Source: an uncultured Clostridia bacterium
Lineage (GTDB): Bacteria; Bacillota; Clostridia; Christensenellales; Aristaeellaceae
Direction of reading: 5' to 3'
Length of the DNA stretch: 39,826 nt
Assembly: GCA_946615495.1 (NCBI GenBank)
Contig: CAMOHY010000001.1
Span: 1-39,826 of the forward strand
Part shown: piece after piece, positions 7,161 to 15,859 of the stretch
Layout of the letters: every line of letters begins with the position of its first letter
Numbering within the stretch: the stretch's first letter is position 1
Program-made: the position numbers and the translations under genes
Notes under the pieces: generated by a model
Databases searched by the model: none
What the model was told of the DNA's origin: nothing
What the model saw: only the letters and a program-made list of their open reading frames with translations

Positions 7161-8063
7161 TCAGCCCTTGATGGAGCCAACCATCAATCCCTTCACAAAA
7201 TATCGCTGCAGGAAGGGATAGATCATGATAATCGGAACTGCCGCGATGACCATGGTGGCCATTTTCACGCCTTCCGGGTTGTAGCTGTTGTTTTCCACCG
7301 CCTTCATATCCTGGGCCATATCGGCGAAGGCCTGCTCCTTTACCGTGCGCATCAGGATCCAGGACAGAGTATTGAGCGCTTTGCCGTTGGTGTAATACGC
7401 GGTGTCGTACCAGGAATTCCACTGGTTCACAGCGGCGTACAGCGCGATGGTGGCCAGGGCAGGCAGACAGATGGGCAGCACCACCTGAACGAACACCCGC
7501 AGGGTGCTGGCACCGTCCATATAGGCGGCTTCTTCCAGTTCCGAAGGCACACCCTTGAAATTGGACATGAGAATGACCATCCAGAAAAACGCGAACAGCT
7601 TAGGAACAATGTACACCCAGAAATTGTTCAGCAGCCCCAGGCTCTTCAAATTCAGGTACACGGCGATCTGCCCGCCGTTAAAGAAGGTAGGAATCATGAA
7701 AATGGCCATATACAGTCCGCGGAATTTGAGATATGGCTTGCTCATGGCGTAGCCCGCCAGGGAGCAGCAGATGACCGCGCCAGCAGTGCCAACCACGGTA
7801 CGCAGGACGGAATTGATAAAGCCGGTTATGACGCTGGAATCGTTCATGACGATCTGGTAAGGCCGGGCGGACCAATTATCGGGCAGGAAAAATGCGGGCC
7901 TCCACACCAGGTCGGCATTGAAGGAATTCACCACCGCGTACCAAAAGGGGTAAACGATGAGGAACAGGAACAGGCACATGAAAACCACGTTGACCGCGTC
8001 AAAGGCATTCCAGCGGCGGTGATGTCTTTGTTTGTGAGGAAGGGATTTTGCTGCTGTGCTCAC
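7161..8063 (-). CDS. ABC transporter permease, LplC/YtcP type
   Basis: This 300-residue inner-membrane permease has six predicted hydrophobic segments and forms the import channel with the preceding LplB-type partner. The cytoplasmic EAA loop, which contacts the ATPase, reads LEEAAYMDGAS near residue 190. The C-terminus (YPFLQRYFVKGLMVGSIKG) is the hallmark of this subfamily. A GTG at 8063 is chosen as start because AAAGGAGGT (8079-8071) precedes it by 7 nt; another GTG at 8072 overlaps the Shine-Dalgarno sequence. No ATP-binding subunit is encoded nearby, so a shared MsmX-like ATPase elsewhere is inferred. Confidence 0.92.
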   Translation of the reverse strand: MSTAAKSLPHKQRHHRRWNAFDAVNVVFMCLFLFLIVYPFWYAVVNSFNADLVWRPAFFLPDNWSARPYQIVMNDSSVITGFINSVLRTVVGTAGAVICCSLAGYAMSKPYLKFRGLYMAIFMIPTFFNGGQIAVYLNLKSLGLLNNFWVYIVPKLFAFFWMVILMSNFKGVPSELEEAAYMDGASTLRVFVQVVLPICLPALATIALYAAVNQWNSWYDTAYYTNGKALNTLSWILMRTVKEQAFADMAQDMKAVENNSYNPEGVKMATMVIAAVPIIMIYPFLQRYFVKGLMVGSIKG

Positions 8064-8077
8064 GTTGCCCACCTCCT

Positions 8078-9049
8078 TTAGAACAGCGATTCATCCGTCA
8101 TCACCTTGCTCACCCGGTTAGAGGTAATGAGCAGGGCCAGATTGACGATGGATTTGAACAGCCCCACGGCTGTGGCATAGGAATAGCGGCCATTATCAAA
8201 GCCGGTGCGCATGATGTAGGTATCCAGAATGTCCGCTACCTGGCGGTTGCTGGCGTTGCCAAAGGCGTAGGCCTGGTCAAACCCGTCGCCGCCGGACATG
8301 ATTTTTCCACATTCCAGAATAAACAGGATCGCGAAGGTGGGGCGCAGATGAGGCCAGGTGATATACCGGAATTTATGCCAGCGGTTGCCTCCGTCGATGG
8401 CCAAGGCTTCGTACAGCCCCTGGTCGATGTTGCAGATCACGCCCAGATAGATGATCGAACCCCAGCCCACGCCCTTCCACAGGGCTGTTAAAATAATCAG
8501 AGGCCGGTAATAGGCGGATTCCGCCAGAAAATTGATCTTTTGGTCCACGATGCCCCACTGTACCAGCAGGATATTCAACGCCCCGGAGGAGGGATTGAGC
8601 AGATTGTAGAAAATGCCGTAGGCGATGGACCAGCCGATGAAATGCGGCAGATAGGACAGGGTCTGCGACAGCTTCATGAATTTGGAGGAACGCAGCTCGT
8701 TGAGCATCACGGCCAGCAGCACCGGCGGCCAGGTGCAGAACAGCAGCTTCAGCGCGGCGATATATACCGTGTTTCCCAGCACGCGCCAGCAGGATTCGGT
8801 GCTGAAGAAATCGATAAAATGTTCAAAGCCGTTGTTCCTGGCCCAGGGGCTGTTGGCCACGCCCTTGAAGATATTATAATTTTTAAAGGCAATGGTGATG
8901 CCGTACATGGGCAGATAGGACATCAGAACGGTAACCACAATGGCGGGCAGCACCATCATTTGCAGCGTCAGCTGCGATTTTGCGTCCCGCCCGGCGATTA
9001 CCGAATTCAGCTTTTTCCTTTTTCGCATCCTCACGCTTTCCCCTTTCAT
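8078..9049 (-). CDS. ABC transporter permease, LplB/YteP type
   Basis: This permease of up to 323 residues pairs with the LplC-type subunit downstream. Features are a basic N-terminus, MVLPAIVVTVLMSYLPMYGI as first membrane segment, AFKNYNIFKG after it, and the EAA-like loop YEALAIDGGNRWHKFRYITW. The ATG at 9049 overlaps the PdxA stop (ATGA), which suggests coupled translation. However AAAGGGG lies just inside, so a GTG at 9034 or an ATG at 9028 could be the true start. The downstream permease follows after 14 bp. Confidence 0.92.
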   Translation of the reverse strand: MKGESVRMRKRKKLNSVIAGRDAKSQLTLQMMVLPAIVVTVLMSYLPMYGITIAFKNYNIFKGVANSPWARNNGFEHFIDFFSTESCWRVLGNTVYIAALKLLFCTWPPVLLAVMLNELRSSKFMKLSQTLSYLPHFIGWSIAYGIFYNLLNPSSGALNILLVQWGIVDQKINFLAESAYYRPLIILTALWKGVGWGSIIYLGVICNIDQGLYEALAIDGGNRWHKFRYITWPHLRPTFAILFILECGKIMSGGDGFDQAYAFGNASNRQVADILDTYIMRTGFDNGRYSYATAVGLFKSIVNLALLITSNRVSKVMTDESLF

Positions 9050-10089
9050 TCGTAGGCGCTTTTTCTCTTTGCGGCGGCGAACCGAACGGCGTAAGCAACG
9101 GCGTTTTTCAGGCTCAATTCGCTGGCGGTGCCCTGGCCTGCTTGATCAAAGGCCGTTCCGTGGTCTACGCTGGTGCGGATGATGGGCAGCCCCAGGGTAA
9201 TATTTACCCCGCTGACCGCCTGCCATTTTCCTGTATCCCGATCGTACACAAAGCCCAGCAGCTTCAGGGGAATATGGCCCTGATCATGATACATGGCTAC
9301 CACGATATCGTACCATCCGCCCCGGGCCTTGGAAAAAATGGTATCCGGTGGTATGGGGCCGACGGCGTTGACGCCTTCTGCCTGGGCTTCTTCGATGGCG
9401 GGAGCAATTTCCTCAATTTCCTCCCGGCCAAATAAGCCCCCCTCCCCGCAGTGGGGATTCAGGCCTGCCACGCCCACCCGGGGATTCTCGATTCCCATCT
9501 CCCGGCAGGCGCGGTCCGCAATGCGAATCACCTCCAGCACCCGGTTCTTTTTCACCCGGTCGCAGGCCTCCCGCAGGGATACATGGGTGGAAACATGCAC
9601 GATGCGCATATCGTCGTGTGCCAGCAGCATGGTATAGCGGGCCGTATGGGTGTAATGGGCATAGATTTCCGTGTGTCCGGAAAAGTGATGCCCGGCCAGG
9701 TTCAGGGCTTCCTTGTTCAGGGCGTTCGTCACGGTGGCGTCCACCGCGCCGTCCAAGGCCAATTCAATCGTTTTTTTTACGTATTGAAACGCCGCGTCTC
9801 CCGCTTTGGCAGTGATTTCTCCCACAGGGATTTCATCTGGAGAACAGCAGCCCAGAGAAATCACATCCAGCGTTCCGGGAGAAAATTTTGCTTCCGCAGG
9901 CTCCCGGATTTCATGCAGGCGCAGTTTCGGCATTCCGGGGATGGCCATAGCCCGTTCCAAAATGGACGTGTCTCCTACAACCAGCGGGCGGCAGGTATCA
10001 TACAAGGCAGGATCGCTCAGGGCCCGAATGCACAGTTCAGGCCCGATGGACGCTGGATCGCCCATGGTGATGCCGATCACGGGCTTCAT
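9046..10089 (-). CDS. PdxA-family 4-phosphoacid dehydrogenase (PdxA2-like)
   Basis: This 347-residue NAD- and metal-dependent oxidative decarboxylase family includes PdxA of vitamin B6 synthesis and PdxA2, which converts D-threonate- or D-erythronate-4-phosphate to dihydroxyacetone phosphate. The N-terminus ITMGDPASIGPELC has Ser where the common motif has Gly. Metal-binding His residues lie in SGHTEIYAHYTH and MYHDQGHIPLKLLGF. The four-carbon acid sugar kinase in the same operon favours the catabolic PdxA2 role over pyridoxine synthesis. The gene overlaps the DapA-like gene and the permease gene by 4 bp each (ATGA at both junctions). Substrate stereochemistry cannot be read from sequence. 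Confidence 0.9.
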   Translation of the reverse strand: MKPVIGITMGDPASIGPELCIRALSDPALYDTCRPLVVGDTSILERAMAIPGMPKLRLHEIREPAEAKFSPGTLDVISLGCCSPDEIPVGEITAKAGDAAFQYVKKTIELALDGAVDATVTNALNKEALNLAGHHFSGHTEIYAHYTHTARYTMLLAHDDMRIVHVSTHVSLREACDRVKKNRVLEVIRIADRACREMGIENPRVGVAGLNPHCGEGGLFGREEIEEIAPAIEEAQAEGVNAVGPIPPDTIFSKARGGWYDIVVAMYHDQGHIPLKLLGFVYDRDTGKWQAVSGVNITLGLPIIRTSVDHGTAFDQAGQGTASELSLKNAVAYAVRFAAAKRKSAYE

Positions 10090-10985
10090 GCGCGGATCAC
10101 TCCCTTGGCCTTTAAATCCTCCAGGGCCTTGCCAATAGCGCTTTCCGCTTCAGGCGAAAGCTGGTTGAAGGGGGCACGGCATTTTCCTACCGGGTAGCCC
10201 AGCATGGCGGTGGCCGCTTTGGTGATGGTGTTGGGGTTCCCTAATTTAAAGCAGTTCCGGAAGGGCCGGATCACATCCTGCGCAGCCCGGGCAGCCGTCA
10301 TATTCCCGGCTGCGAAATTTGTATAAATCGCCACCATGTTTTCCGGGAACACGTTGGCGCAGCCCGAAATGGCGCCCTTCCCGCCAGCAATCAGCGTCCA
10401 GAGAATCAGGGAATCATTTCCTGAAAGCACGGTAAAGCCGCTGCCCCAGGTGCATTCAATGAATTGCAGGATGGTATCAAAATTTCCGCTGGAATCCTTA
10501 ATGCCAACAATGTTATCCACGGCGCTGAGCCGTCCGGCGGTAGCGGGGGCGATGGCGTTTCCCGTACGGGCGGGAATATTGTAAAGCAGCATGGGAATAT
10601 CCACGCTTTCTGCCACTGAGCGAAAATGATCATACAATTCATTCTGGGAGGCGACTGCAAAGGAGGGCGTGATCACGGAAAGTACATCCGCGCCGATGTC
10701 CCGTGCCTTTTGGGAAAGGCGAATGGTGTCCCGGGTGGAAACGCAGCCCGTGCCCGCATATACGGGCACCCGGTGATTCACCTGCTCCACGCAGATTTCC
10801 AGCACCCGCACCTTTTCTGTTTCGGAAAGGATGTAACCTTCGCCATTGGTGCCGAAGGGGAAAATGCCGTGCACGCCCGCTGAAATGAGCCGTTCGATTT
10901 GGCGGCGCAGTTCCTGCTCGTTGATGGTTTCGTCTTCGTGCATCGGGGTGAGAATGGGTACGATGATGCCTTTGATTTCCTGCAT
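10086..10985 (-). CDS. DapA/NanA-superfamily aldolase or lyase
   Basis: This 299-residue class I Schiff-base (beta/alpha)8 enzyme has a length typical of the family, which includes dihydrodipicolinate synthase, N-acetylneuraminate lyase and 2-keto-3-deoxy-sugar-acid aldolases. Visible parts are GTNGEGYILSETEK (residues 45-58), catalytic Tyr135 in LLYNIPARTGN, and the Schiff-base Lys163 in GIKDSSGNFD. GGAGGG 7 nt upstream fixes the start at 10985. Its place among acid-sugar genes makes true DapA unlikely. Cleavage of a 2-keto-3-deoxy acid to pyruvate plus an aldehyde is the best guess, and the neighbouring alcohol dehydrogenase could reduce that aldehyde. Confidence 0.88.
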   Translation of the reverse strand: MQEIKGIIVPILTPMHEDETINEQELRRQIERLISAGVHGIFPFGTNGEGYILSETEKVRVLEICVEQVNHRVPVYAGTGCVSTRDTIRLSQKARDIGADVLSVITPSFAVASQNELYDHFRSVAESVDIPMLLYNIPARTGNAIAPATAGRLSAVDNIVGIKDSSGNFDTILQFIECTWGSGFTVLSGNDSLILWTLIAGGKGAISGCANVFPENMVAIYTNFAAGNMTAARAAQDVIRPFRNCFKLGNPNTITKAATAMLGYPVGKCRAPFNQLSPEAESAIGKALEDLKAKGVIRA

Positions 10986-10998
10986 ATTTTTCCCTCCA

Positions 10999-12141
10999 TC
11001 ATGCGAGAAGCTGTTGATAAATCTGCCGTGCGTCTTCGGGCGTGACCGGACGCTTGTTATTCTGCAGCAGTCGCTGCACATCCATGGCGGCGCTCACCAG
11101 GCTGTCCACGTCCTTTGCGGTCACGCCAAAGGATGTTAAATCTGTAGGAATATTTAAATGCTTTACCATTTCCTCCAGCCGGGTCAGCACCCAGGCGGAT
11201 TTTTCCTCATTTGTTTGCGCGTCGCGTTCCTCCAAGAAATCGTACATCCGCGCAAAATCCTCCTGGCAGGCGGAAGCGTTAAAGCGCATCACGGGTACAA
11301 GCAGCATGGCGTTGGCTGTCCCGTGGGCGATATGATATTTGCCGCCCAGGGGATAGGACAGCGCGTGCACCGCTGTGGTGCCCGAACAGGTAATGGCCGC
11401 TCCGGCGTAAAAGGCCGCCAGCAGCATGGCGTTTTTGCTTTCGATGGCATCCGGGTCCAGGCAGGCTCGTTCGATATGGGGAAAAATCAGCTTCAAGGCC
11501 TCCTGCGCAAACAGATCGCTGAAGGGCGTCGCCTTCCGAGAGGTATAGCACTCTATGGCGTGGCACAGTGCGTCCACCCCGGTGGAGGCCGCGATGGCCG
11601 GGGGAAGGCGGCGAATCATTTCTCCGTCCAGAATCACCGCATCGGGAATCATTTCCGCGCAAACGATGCCCACCTTCAATTCCTTTTCCGGAACAGCCAC
11701 GATCGCGTTGGGCGTGGCCTCCGCGCCGGTGCCCGCGGTCGTGGGGATCATTACGGTTTTTACCGTCTTTTTGCCCCGGGAGGGATCATCCAATAAATCT
11801 TTGATCGTATACCGACCGTCCGCGGCAATGGAGCAGAGCTTGGCAATATCCATTACGCTGCCGCCGCCAATGGCCACGATCCTGTCAGCGCCGCTGCTTT
11901 GGAACGCGTCCACAACCGCCTGGGCCTGCTTATAGGTGGGTTCGGGATATAAATCCAGCAGGCATACCGTCTCCAAGCCCGCTTGCCTGAGAAGCGCCAG
12001 TGGATGCTCCAGCACGCCGGCGGCTTCGATGCTGTGATCGGAAAACACGGCGATTTTTTTTGCTTCCGCACACAGGAACGGCAATTGCTCTATGGCATGT
12101 TCCCCACTGAACACCGTGCCCGGAATTTTCCACGCGTACAT
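10999..12141 (-). CDS. Iron-containing alcohol dehydrogenase
   Basis: This 380-residue group III (Fe-type) NAD(P)-dependent dehydrogenase has the family's usual length. It shows the nucleotide-binding GGGSVMDIAK near residue 96, PTTAGTGAEAT, and metal-ligand segments DALCHAIECYTS and KYHIAHGTANAMLL. GGAGGG, inside the end of the kinase gene, lies about 5 nt before the ATG at 12141. The gene begins 1 bp after the kinase stop and ends 13 bp before the DapA-like start. It may reduce an aldehyde released by the aldolase or oxidise a polyol; relatives reduce lactaldehyde, glyceraldehyde and butyraldehydes. Confidence 0.92.
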   Translation of the reverse strand: MYAWKIPGTVFSGEHAIEQLPFLCAEAKKIAVFSDHSIEAAGVLEHPLALLRQAGLETVCLLDLYPEPTYKQAQAVVDAFQSSGADRIVAIGGGSVMDIAKLCSIAADGRYTIKDLLDDPSRGKKTVKTVMIPTTAGTGAEATPNAIVAVPEKELKVGIVCAEMIPDAVILDGEMIRRLPPAIAASTGVDALCHAIECYTSRKATPFSDLFAQEALKLIFPHIERACLDPDAIESKNAMLLAAFYAGAAITCSGTTAVHALSYPLGGKYHIAHGTANAMLLVPVMRFNASACQEDFARMYDFLEERDAQTNEEKSAWVLTRLEEMVKHLNIPTDLTSFGVTAKDVDSLVSAAMDVQRLLQNNKRPVTPEDARQIYQQLLA

Positions 12142-12142
12142 T

Positions 12143-13411
12143 TTATCCCTCCGCATATTTGGCCTGAGCCGTAACGCAGTCCAGAATATTTTTCTTTCCC
12201 AGCCCGCCGCTTTTGGACAGCATGCGGATCCTTTTTCCATTGACCTGGACGGAGAACGCCACCACGCCTGTGGTCACCTCTCCTTCCAGCGTAATGGACG
12301 GCGCTTTCAGCTGCCTGACAAAGCCAATCAGCGTATCCCCGCCGATTACCATGGGCGTATAAGCTTTCGTTTCCGGCATGTCCAGAAGCCGCAAAAGCAA
12401 TTGACCCAACCGTCCTGCGATGCAAGCGCCGATTTTTTCTGCCTCCGCTGTCCGGCCCGCTTCCGGCCCTTGGCCGTCTGTATCCAGCAATACGGATACC
12501 CGTGTCCGAAATAACCCCTGAAGCTCTTTTAGCCAGTTTTGCCCGGCCAAGCTGTCCAGATCGTGTTCATCCAGCAGCCGGGAAAGTGGATAGGTGCGTC
12601 GCACGCAGCCCATATCCTCCCCATACGCCAATTGCAGCTTGGTAATGGGATTTACGCTGCCGCAAATTACCAGCAAAGGTCCTTCCACATACGGCGAGGG
12701 ACGCTCCCTGCACGGCAGGCCCAGGGCGGTGTGCAAGGCATCGGCAAAGCCAGCGCAGCCCGCTGTTACACGCAAATTGCCCCGCGCTTGCAGCTGGGTG
12801 ATGACGAGCTGAAAATCGTCGTTGGTTTCCACGTCAAATACCGCAACCGTTTTTTCCTTTGGAAGATCGCCTATCTCTGCCCCTGGCGGATATTCCCTGA
12901 CCCCCAGATCCCAGGAGGAAAATAAATCTCCGATTCCTGAAATATGAACGGGGTTCAATAAATCCTGACTGAACACGCTGTCCTGAAGCGGCATACCGTC
13001 GATCCATTGCACGCCGCCCCGGGTGATCCTTCCCATATCGGGATACGCCGGGGCGAACGCGGCCATTTTACTGCCTGTTGCGTCCAAAGCGGCCTTCACA
13101 GCCGCGCCAATGTTTCCCCGCAGGGCGGAATCCGTTTTGATATACAAATGGGGTACGCTCCGCGCTGCCGCCCACCCGGCCAGGCGAAGGGTGGCGGCGT
13201 AAGCCTCTTGAGGAGGCAAATGCCGGGTTTCCGCGTCAACCACCAGCACCTCCGTCCCGTGCGCGTCCGATGGCAGCTCATCCGCTAAAGCCACCCTGAC
13301 GCGCGCCCCGTGCTTTGCGAACTTTACGCCGGTATCCAGCGCCCCGGTAAAATCATCAGCAATCACCACGAGACGCAATTGACCATATTGCAATGTTTCA
13401 TTTTGGAACAT
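12143..13411 (-). CDS. Four-carbon acid sugar kinase family protein
   Basis: This 422-residue kinase of the DUF1537 family phosphorylates acids such as D-threonate and D-erythronate at O4 with ATP. The N-terminal substrate domain opens with RLVVIADDFTGALDTGVKFA (residues 13-32), followed by LYIKTDSALRGNIGA and AFAPAYPDMGRITRGG. The C-terminal nucleotide-binding domain includes VICGSVNPITKLQL and MVIGGDTLIGFVRQL. Pairing with a PdxA2-like dehydrogenase is the known threonate/erythronate arrangement. It is the first gene of the leftward operon, about 60 bp from a strong promoter (13474-13503). The Shine-Dalgarno sequence is weak. Confidence 0.92.
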   Translation of the reverse strand: MFQNETLQYGQLRLVVIADDFTGALDTGVKFAKHGARVRVALADELPSDAHGTEVLVVDAETRHLPPQEAYAATLRLAGWAAARSVPHLYIKTDSALRGNIGAAVKAALDATGSKMAAFAPAYPDMGRITRGGVQWIDGMPLQDSVFSQDLLNPVHISGIGDLFSSWDLGVREYPPGAEIGDLPKEKTVAVFDVETNDDFQLVITQLQARGNLRVTAGCAGFADALHTALGLPCRERPSPYVEGPLLVICGSVNPITKLQLAYGEDMGCVRRTYPLSRLLDEHDLDSLAGQNWLKELQGLFRTRVSVLLDTDGQGPEAGRTAEAEKIGACIAGRLGQLLLRLLDMPETKAYTPMVIGGDTLIGFVRQLKAPSITLEGEVTTGVVAFSVQVNGKRIRMLSKSGGLGKKNILDCVTAQAKYAEG

Positions 13412-13473
13412 ACGTCTTTCTCACGCTCCGCTGTTTTGCTGCTGTAATGTACAAATCATCCATTTACAAGGCT

Positions 13474-13503
13474 ATTATAACAAATTTGCCTTTGAACGCA
13501 CAA
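13474..13503 (-). promoter_or_regulatory. Sigma-A promoter of the acid-sugar operon
   Basis: On the - strand, TTGTGC (13503-13498), an 18-bp spacer and a perfect TATAAT (13479-13474) point toward the kinase gene. No sigma-54 (-24/-12) element was seen in the 209-bp divergent region, which agrees with the degenerate sigma-54-contact domain of the divergent regulator. Confidence 0.75.
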
Positions 13504-13543
13504 GAGCATTTTCTTTCGTTTCCATTCTTATTTTGTTTTAATT

Positions 13544-13555
13544 TGAAACATTTCA
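13544..13555. promoter_or_regulatory. Candidate operator TGAAA-CA-TTTCA
   Basis: A perfect 5-bp inverted repeat lies directly upstream of the regulator's -35 box, and a further half-site (TTGAAATGA) overlaps that box at 13558-13566. Its position between the divergent promoters makes it a candidate binding site for the Fis-type HTH of the regulator. AT-rich composition makes chance occurrence possible. Confidence 0.35.
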
Positions 13556-13557
13556 GG

Positions 13558-13586
13558 TTGAAATGATGCTTCTTTTCTGGTATGCT
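13558..13586 (+). promoter_or_regulatory. Sigma-A promoter of the PrpR_N regulator gene
   Basis: TTGAAA (13558-13563), a 17-bp spacer and TATGCT (13581-13586) lie 34 bp upstream of the TTG start codon, with GGGGAGGG (13606-13613) between. Confidence 0.65.
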
Positions 13587-13620
13587 GTAACCGAAAGCAT
13601 TTTGTGGGGAGGGTATTTGC

Positions 13621-15420
13621 TTGTCTGTTACCAGAGTTTTGGGAATCGCCCCCTATGAGAGCATGTGCAGCCTGATGCTTCAAGCCGCCGAAAGTATTTC
13701 AGACGTGGCCCTGACTGCCTGCGTAGGCAATTTGGAGGAGGGCGCTCACATCGCGTCGCAATATACGGAGCGGGAGTTCGATGTGATCCTTTCCCGCGGC
13801 GGCACCGCCGAACTGATCCGTCAAAAAACGAATCTTCCGGTGGTGGAAATTGAGCTGACGCCCTATGATATTCTGCGGGCGATTCGGCTGGCGGAAAACA
13901 GCAACAGCCGCTACACTGTAGTGGGCTTTCCCTCCATCACCCGCACGGCGCTGATTTTAGGCGATATTTTGCGTTACGAAATCGATCTGTATACCATTCA
14001 CAATGAACAGGAAGCACGCCAGGCGCTGGAAAAGCTGTCCCGGAAGGGCTGCCCCATGGTGCTGTGCGATATGATTACCCATTCCTTGGCTCAGGAGTAC
14101 GGCTTGCCCGCTATTTTGATTACCTCCGGATTGAAAAGCGTGGAGGAGGCCTTGCATCAAGCCGTTGATATCAGCCGGATTTTCCTGCCCCAGCGGGAAA
14201 AGCTGCGCATGATGGAAGCCGTGCTTTTTTCCCAGGCTGAGGATTGGGCGGTATTCGATGAAAAAGGGCAGCGGGTGCTGGCCTGTCTGCATGCCACGCT
14301 GCCGGAAACGGTGGAAAAGCGGCTGGACGCCTGCGGCCTTTTGGTGCTTCAGGAAGGGAAAAAACGGCTGGAATTTTCAGCAGGAGGCTGCATATATCAA
14401 TTAAATGGCCAAATGATCAAAACCGGCGAAAAACGCTATGCCGCCGTGCGCATACAAGCGGGCAGGGGACGCAGCTCCTATGAAAAGTTTGGTATTCGCT
14501 ATCGGGATAAAGAGGAAATCAAAGCCCATCCGGCTTATGTTTTTTCCGAAATCGTCCAGTCTGCCATCCCGCCGGAGCCGGGCATCAAAGACGGCGAAAC
14601 GCTTCTGCTGGCGGGACAAACGGAAATGGATACGGACTGTGCTGCGCGGCTGATTTATGCCAAAGGAAAAGACCAGAACGCGCCGCTGTGCGAAATCGAT
14701 TGCGCCCTGCTGCAGGAAAAGGGCTGGAATCATTTGCTGGAATCCAATCATTCCCCTTTGCTGGAAAACGGCATTACGCTGTACTTTCGCCATATCGCCA
14801 ATTTAACGGAGGTTCAGTTTCAGCGCTTAACGCTGTCCATGTATGATATGCAGTTGGAGCGCCGAAGCCGTCTGATCTTTGATTGCTCCGGCTCCACGGT
14901 TCAATCCGCCCTGTCCCCCCGCTGCCAGCAATTGCTTTCCCGCCTCCGAAGCGCATTCATCTGTTTGCCGCCCCTGGCGCAGCGCAGGAATGAAATTCCC
15001 CACCTGGCCGGTATGTATATCAGCGTTCTCAACATGCGGTCCGCCAAGGAGATTGCCGGACTGGAGGAGGGGGCCATGCAGCTGATGCTCCACTATGACT
15101 GGCCCGCGGGCTATGAACAGCTTCGCCGCGTATTGGAGGAGCTGGTAGAAAGCGCCAGCTCGGCCTACATCCTGGAGGCGGACACCTGGCCGGTCATTAA
15201 CCGAGAAAAGCGGCTGTATGCCCATCAGCCCGCACTTCCCTTTCCGGATATGATCCGGGGAAAAAATCTGGAGGAAATCGAGCAAATGGCCGTTCAATGG
15301 GCGCTGGCAGAATACGGCGGCAATCAAAGCGCGGCCGCCCGGCAGCTGGGCATCGGCCGCACGACGCTGTGGCGTATGCTGCATGCAGGGAATGAGTCAT
15401 GCTTTCCATCCAAAAAATGA
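13621..15420 (+). CDS. PrpR_N regulator with degenerate AAA+ domain and Fis-type HTH
   Basis: This 599-residue cytoplasmic regulator has an N-terminal PrpR_N ligand-sensing domain (about 1-185; note DVILSRGGTAELIR), a degenerate sigma-54 activator AAA+ region (about 310-510), and a C-terminal Fis-type helix-turn-helix (about 553-587, NQSAAARQLGIGRTTLWRML). In the AAA+ part the Walker A position reads LLLAGQTEMDTDCAARLIY, the Walker B position TLYFRHIANL, and no GAFTGA loop is present. Flanking landmarks survive: CLPPLAQRRNEIPHLA and HYDWPAGYEQLRRVLEEL. It should not hydrolyse ATP or remodel sigma-54, and probably acts on sigma-A promoters. The TTG start is supported by GGGGAGGG 7 nt upstream. 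It is divergent from, and likely controls, the acid-sugar operon. Confidence 0.88.
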   Translation: MSVTRVLGIAPYESMCSLMLQAAESISDVALTACVGNLEEGAHIASQYTEREFDVILSRGGTAELIRQKTNLPVVEIELTPYDILRAIRLAENSNSRYTVVGFPSITRTALILGDILRYEIDLYTIHNEQEARQALEKLSRKGCPMVLCDMITHSLAQEYGLPAILITSGLKSVEEALHQAVDISRIFLPQREKLRMMEAVLFSQAEDWAVFDEKGQRVLACLHATLPETVEKRLDACGLLVLQEGKKRLEFSAGGCIYQLNGQMIKTGEKRYAAVRIQAGRGRSSYEKFGIRYRDKEEIKAHPAYVFSEIVQSAIPPEPGIKDGETLLLAGQTEMDTDCAARLIYAKGKDQNAPLCEIDCALLQEKGWNHLLESNHSPLLENGITLYFRHIANLTEVQFQRLTLSMYDMQLERRSRLIFDCSGSTVQSALSPRCQQLLSRLRSAFICLPPLAQRRNEIPHLAGMYISVLNMRSAKEIAGLEEGAMQLMLHYDWPAGYEQLRRVLEELVESASSAYILEADTWPVINREKRLYAHQPALPFPDMIRGKNLEEIEQMAVQWALAEYGGNQSAAARQLGIGRTTLWRMLHAGNESCFPSKK

Positions 15421-15433
15421 AAAAGAACATTTC

Positions 15434-15791
15434 ATGCGGGTAGAAGGCCTGGGTTTGCTTATACGTTTGATGCCCCGGCGGCCGACGCAATGCCACGTCT
15501 GTGGGGCAAGCATTCATAATGATTCCCATATGGAGCAGCCGCATATCCTTTCCTGTGCTGGCATGGCGCTAAATGGCATTGGTTCCTATGATGAACCGAA
15601 AGGGGGAGATCTGATTTTCCAGGCCGATTCAGTCTTAAAGCTGCGATCGCGCAGTTATTTTGATTTAATGAACTGCACCTACACAGCCATGGAGGATTCT
15701 CCGGGCTGGTATGCAGGCTCCTTCCGCTTGGGATCAGCTGCCCTGGGAATTCTATGTGGTGACCAATCGGGAAAGCGAGCTGAAGCAATGA
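15434..15791 (+). pseudogene. Decayed coding remnant with apparent frameshifts
   Basis: This covers most of the gene-free stretch 15421-15958. One frame reads …DEPKGGDLIFQADSVLKL and YFDLMNCTYTAMEDSPGWYA, then GSFRLG up to about 15730. The sensible continuation, DQLPWEFYVVTNRESELKQ with a TGA at 15789-15791, is in the next frame, as if one extra G were present in the GGG run at 15730-15732. Near 15451-15510 a third frame (GFAYTFDAPAADAMPRLWGK) also looks protein-like. No ribosome-binding site was found. I do not recognise the parent family. A chance effect of biased composition is possible. Confidence 0.4.
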
Positions 15792-15859
15792 CGTAAGCTC
15801 CCAAGACCTATTCATGACTTCGTGGATTTTTCTTGGATCCATCATCACTTCAATAAGAA

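Noticed and set aside
5817..8081. 754-codon + strand frame opposite the binding-protein and permease genes
   Set aside because: It mirrors two clear - strand genes; the translation is His/Val/Gly-rich with no recognisable domain and no ribosome-binding site.
13412..13620. Possible sigma-54 promoter for the acid-sugar operon
   Set aside because: No TGGCAC-N5-TTGCW-like element was found on either strand; the perfect TATAAT with -35 box explains transcription, and the regulator lacks GAFTGA.
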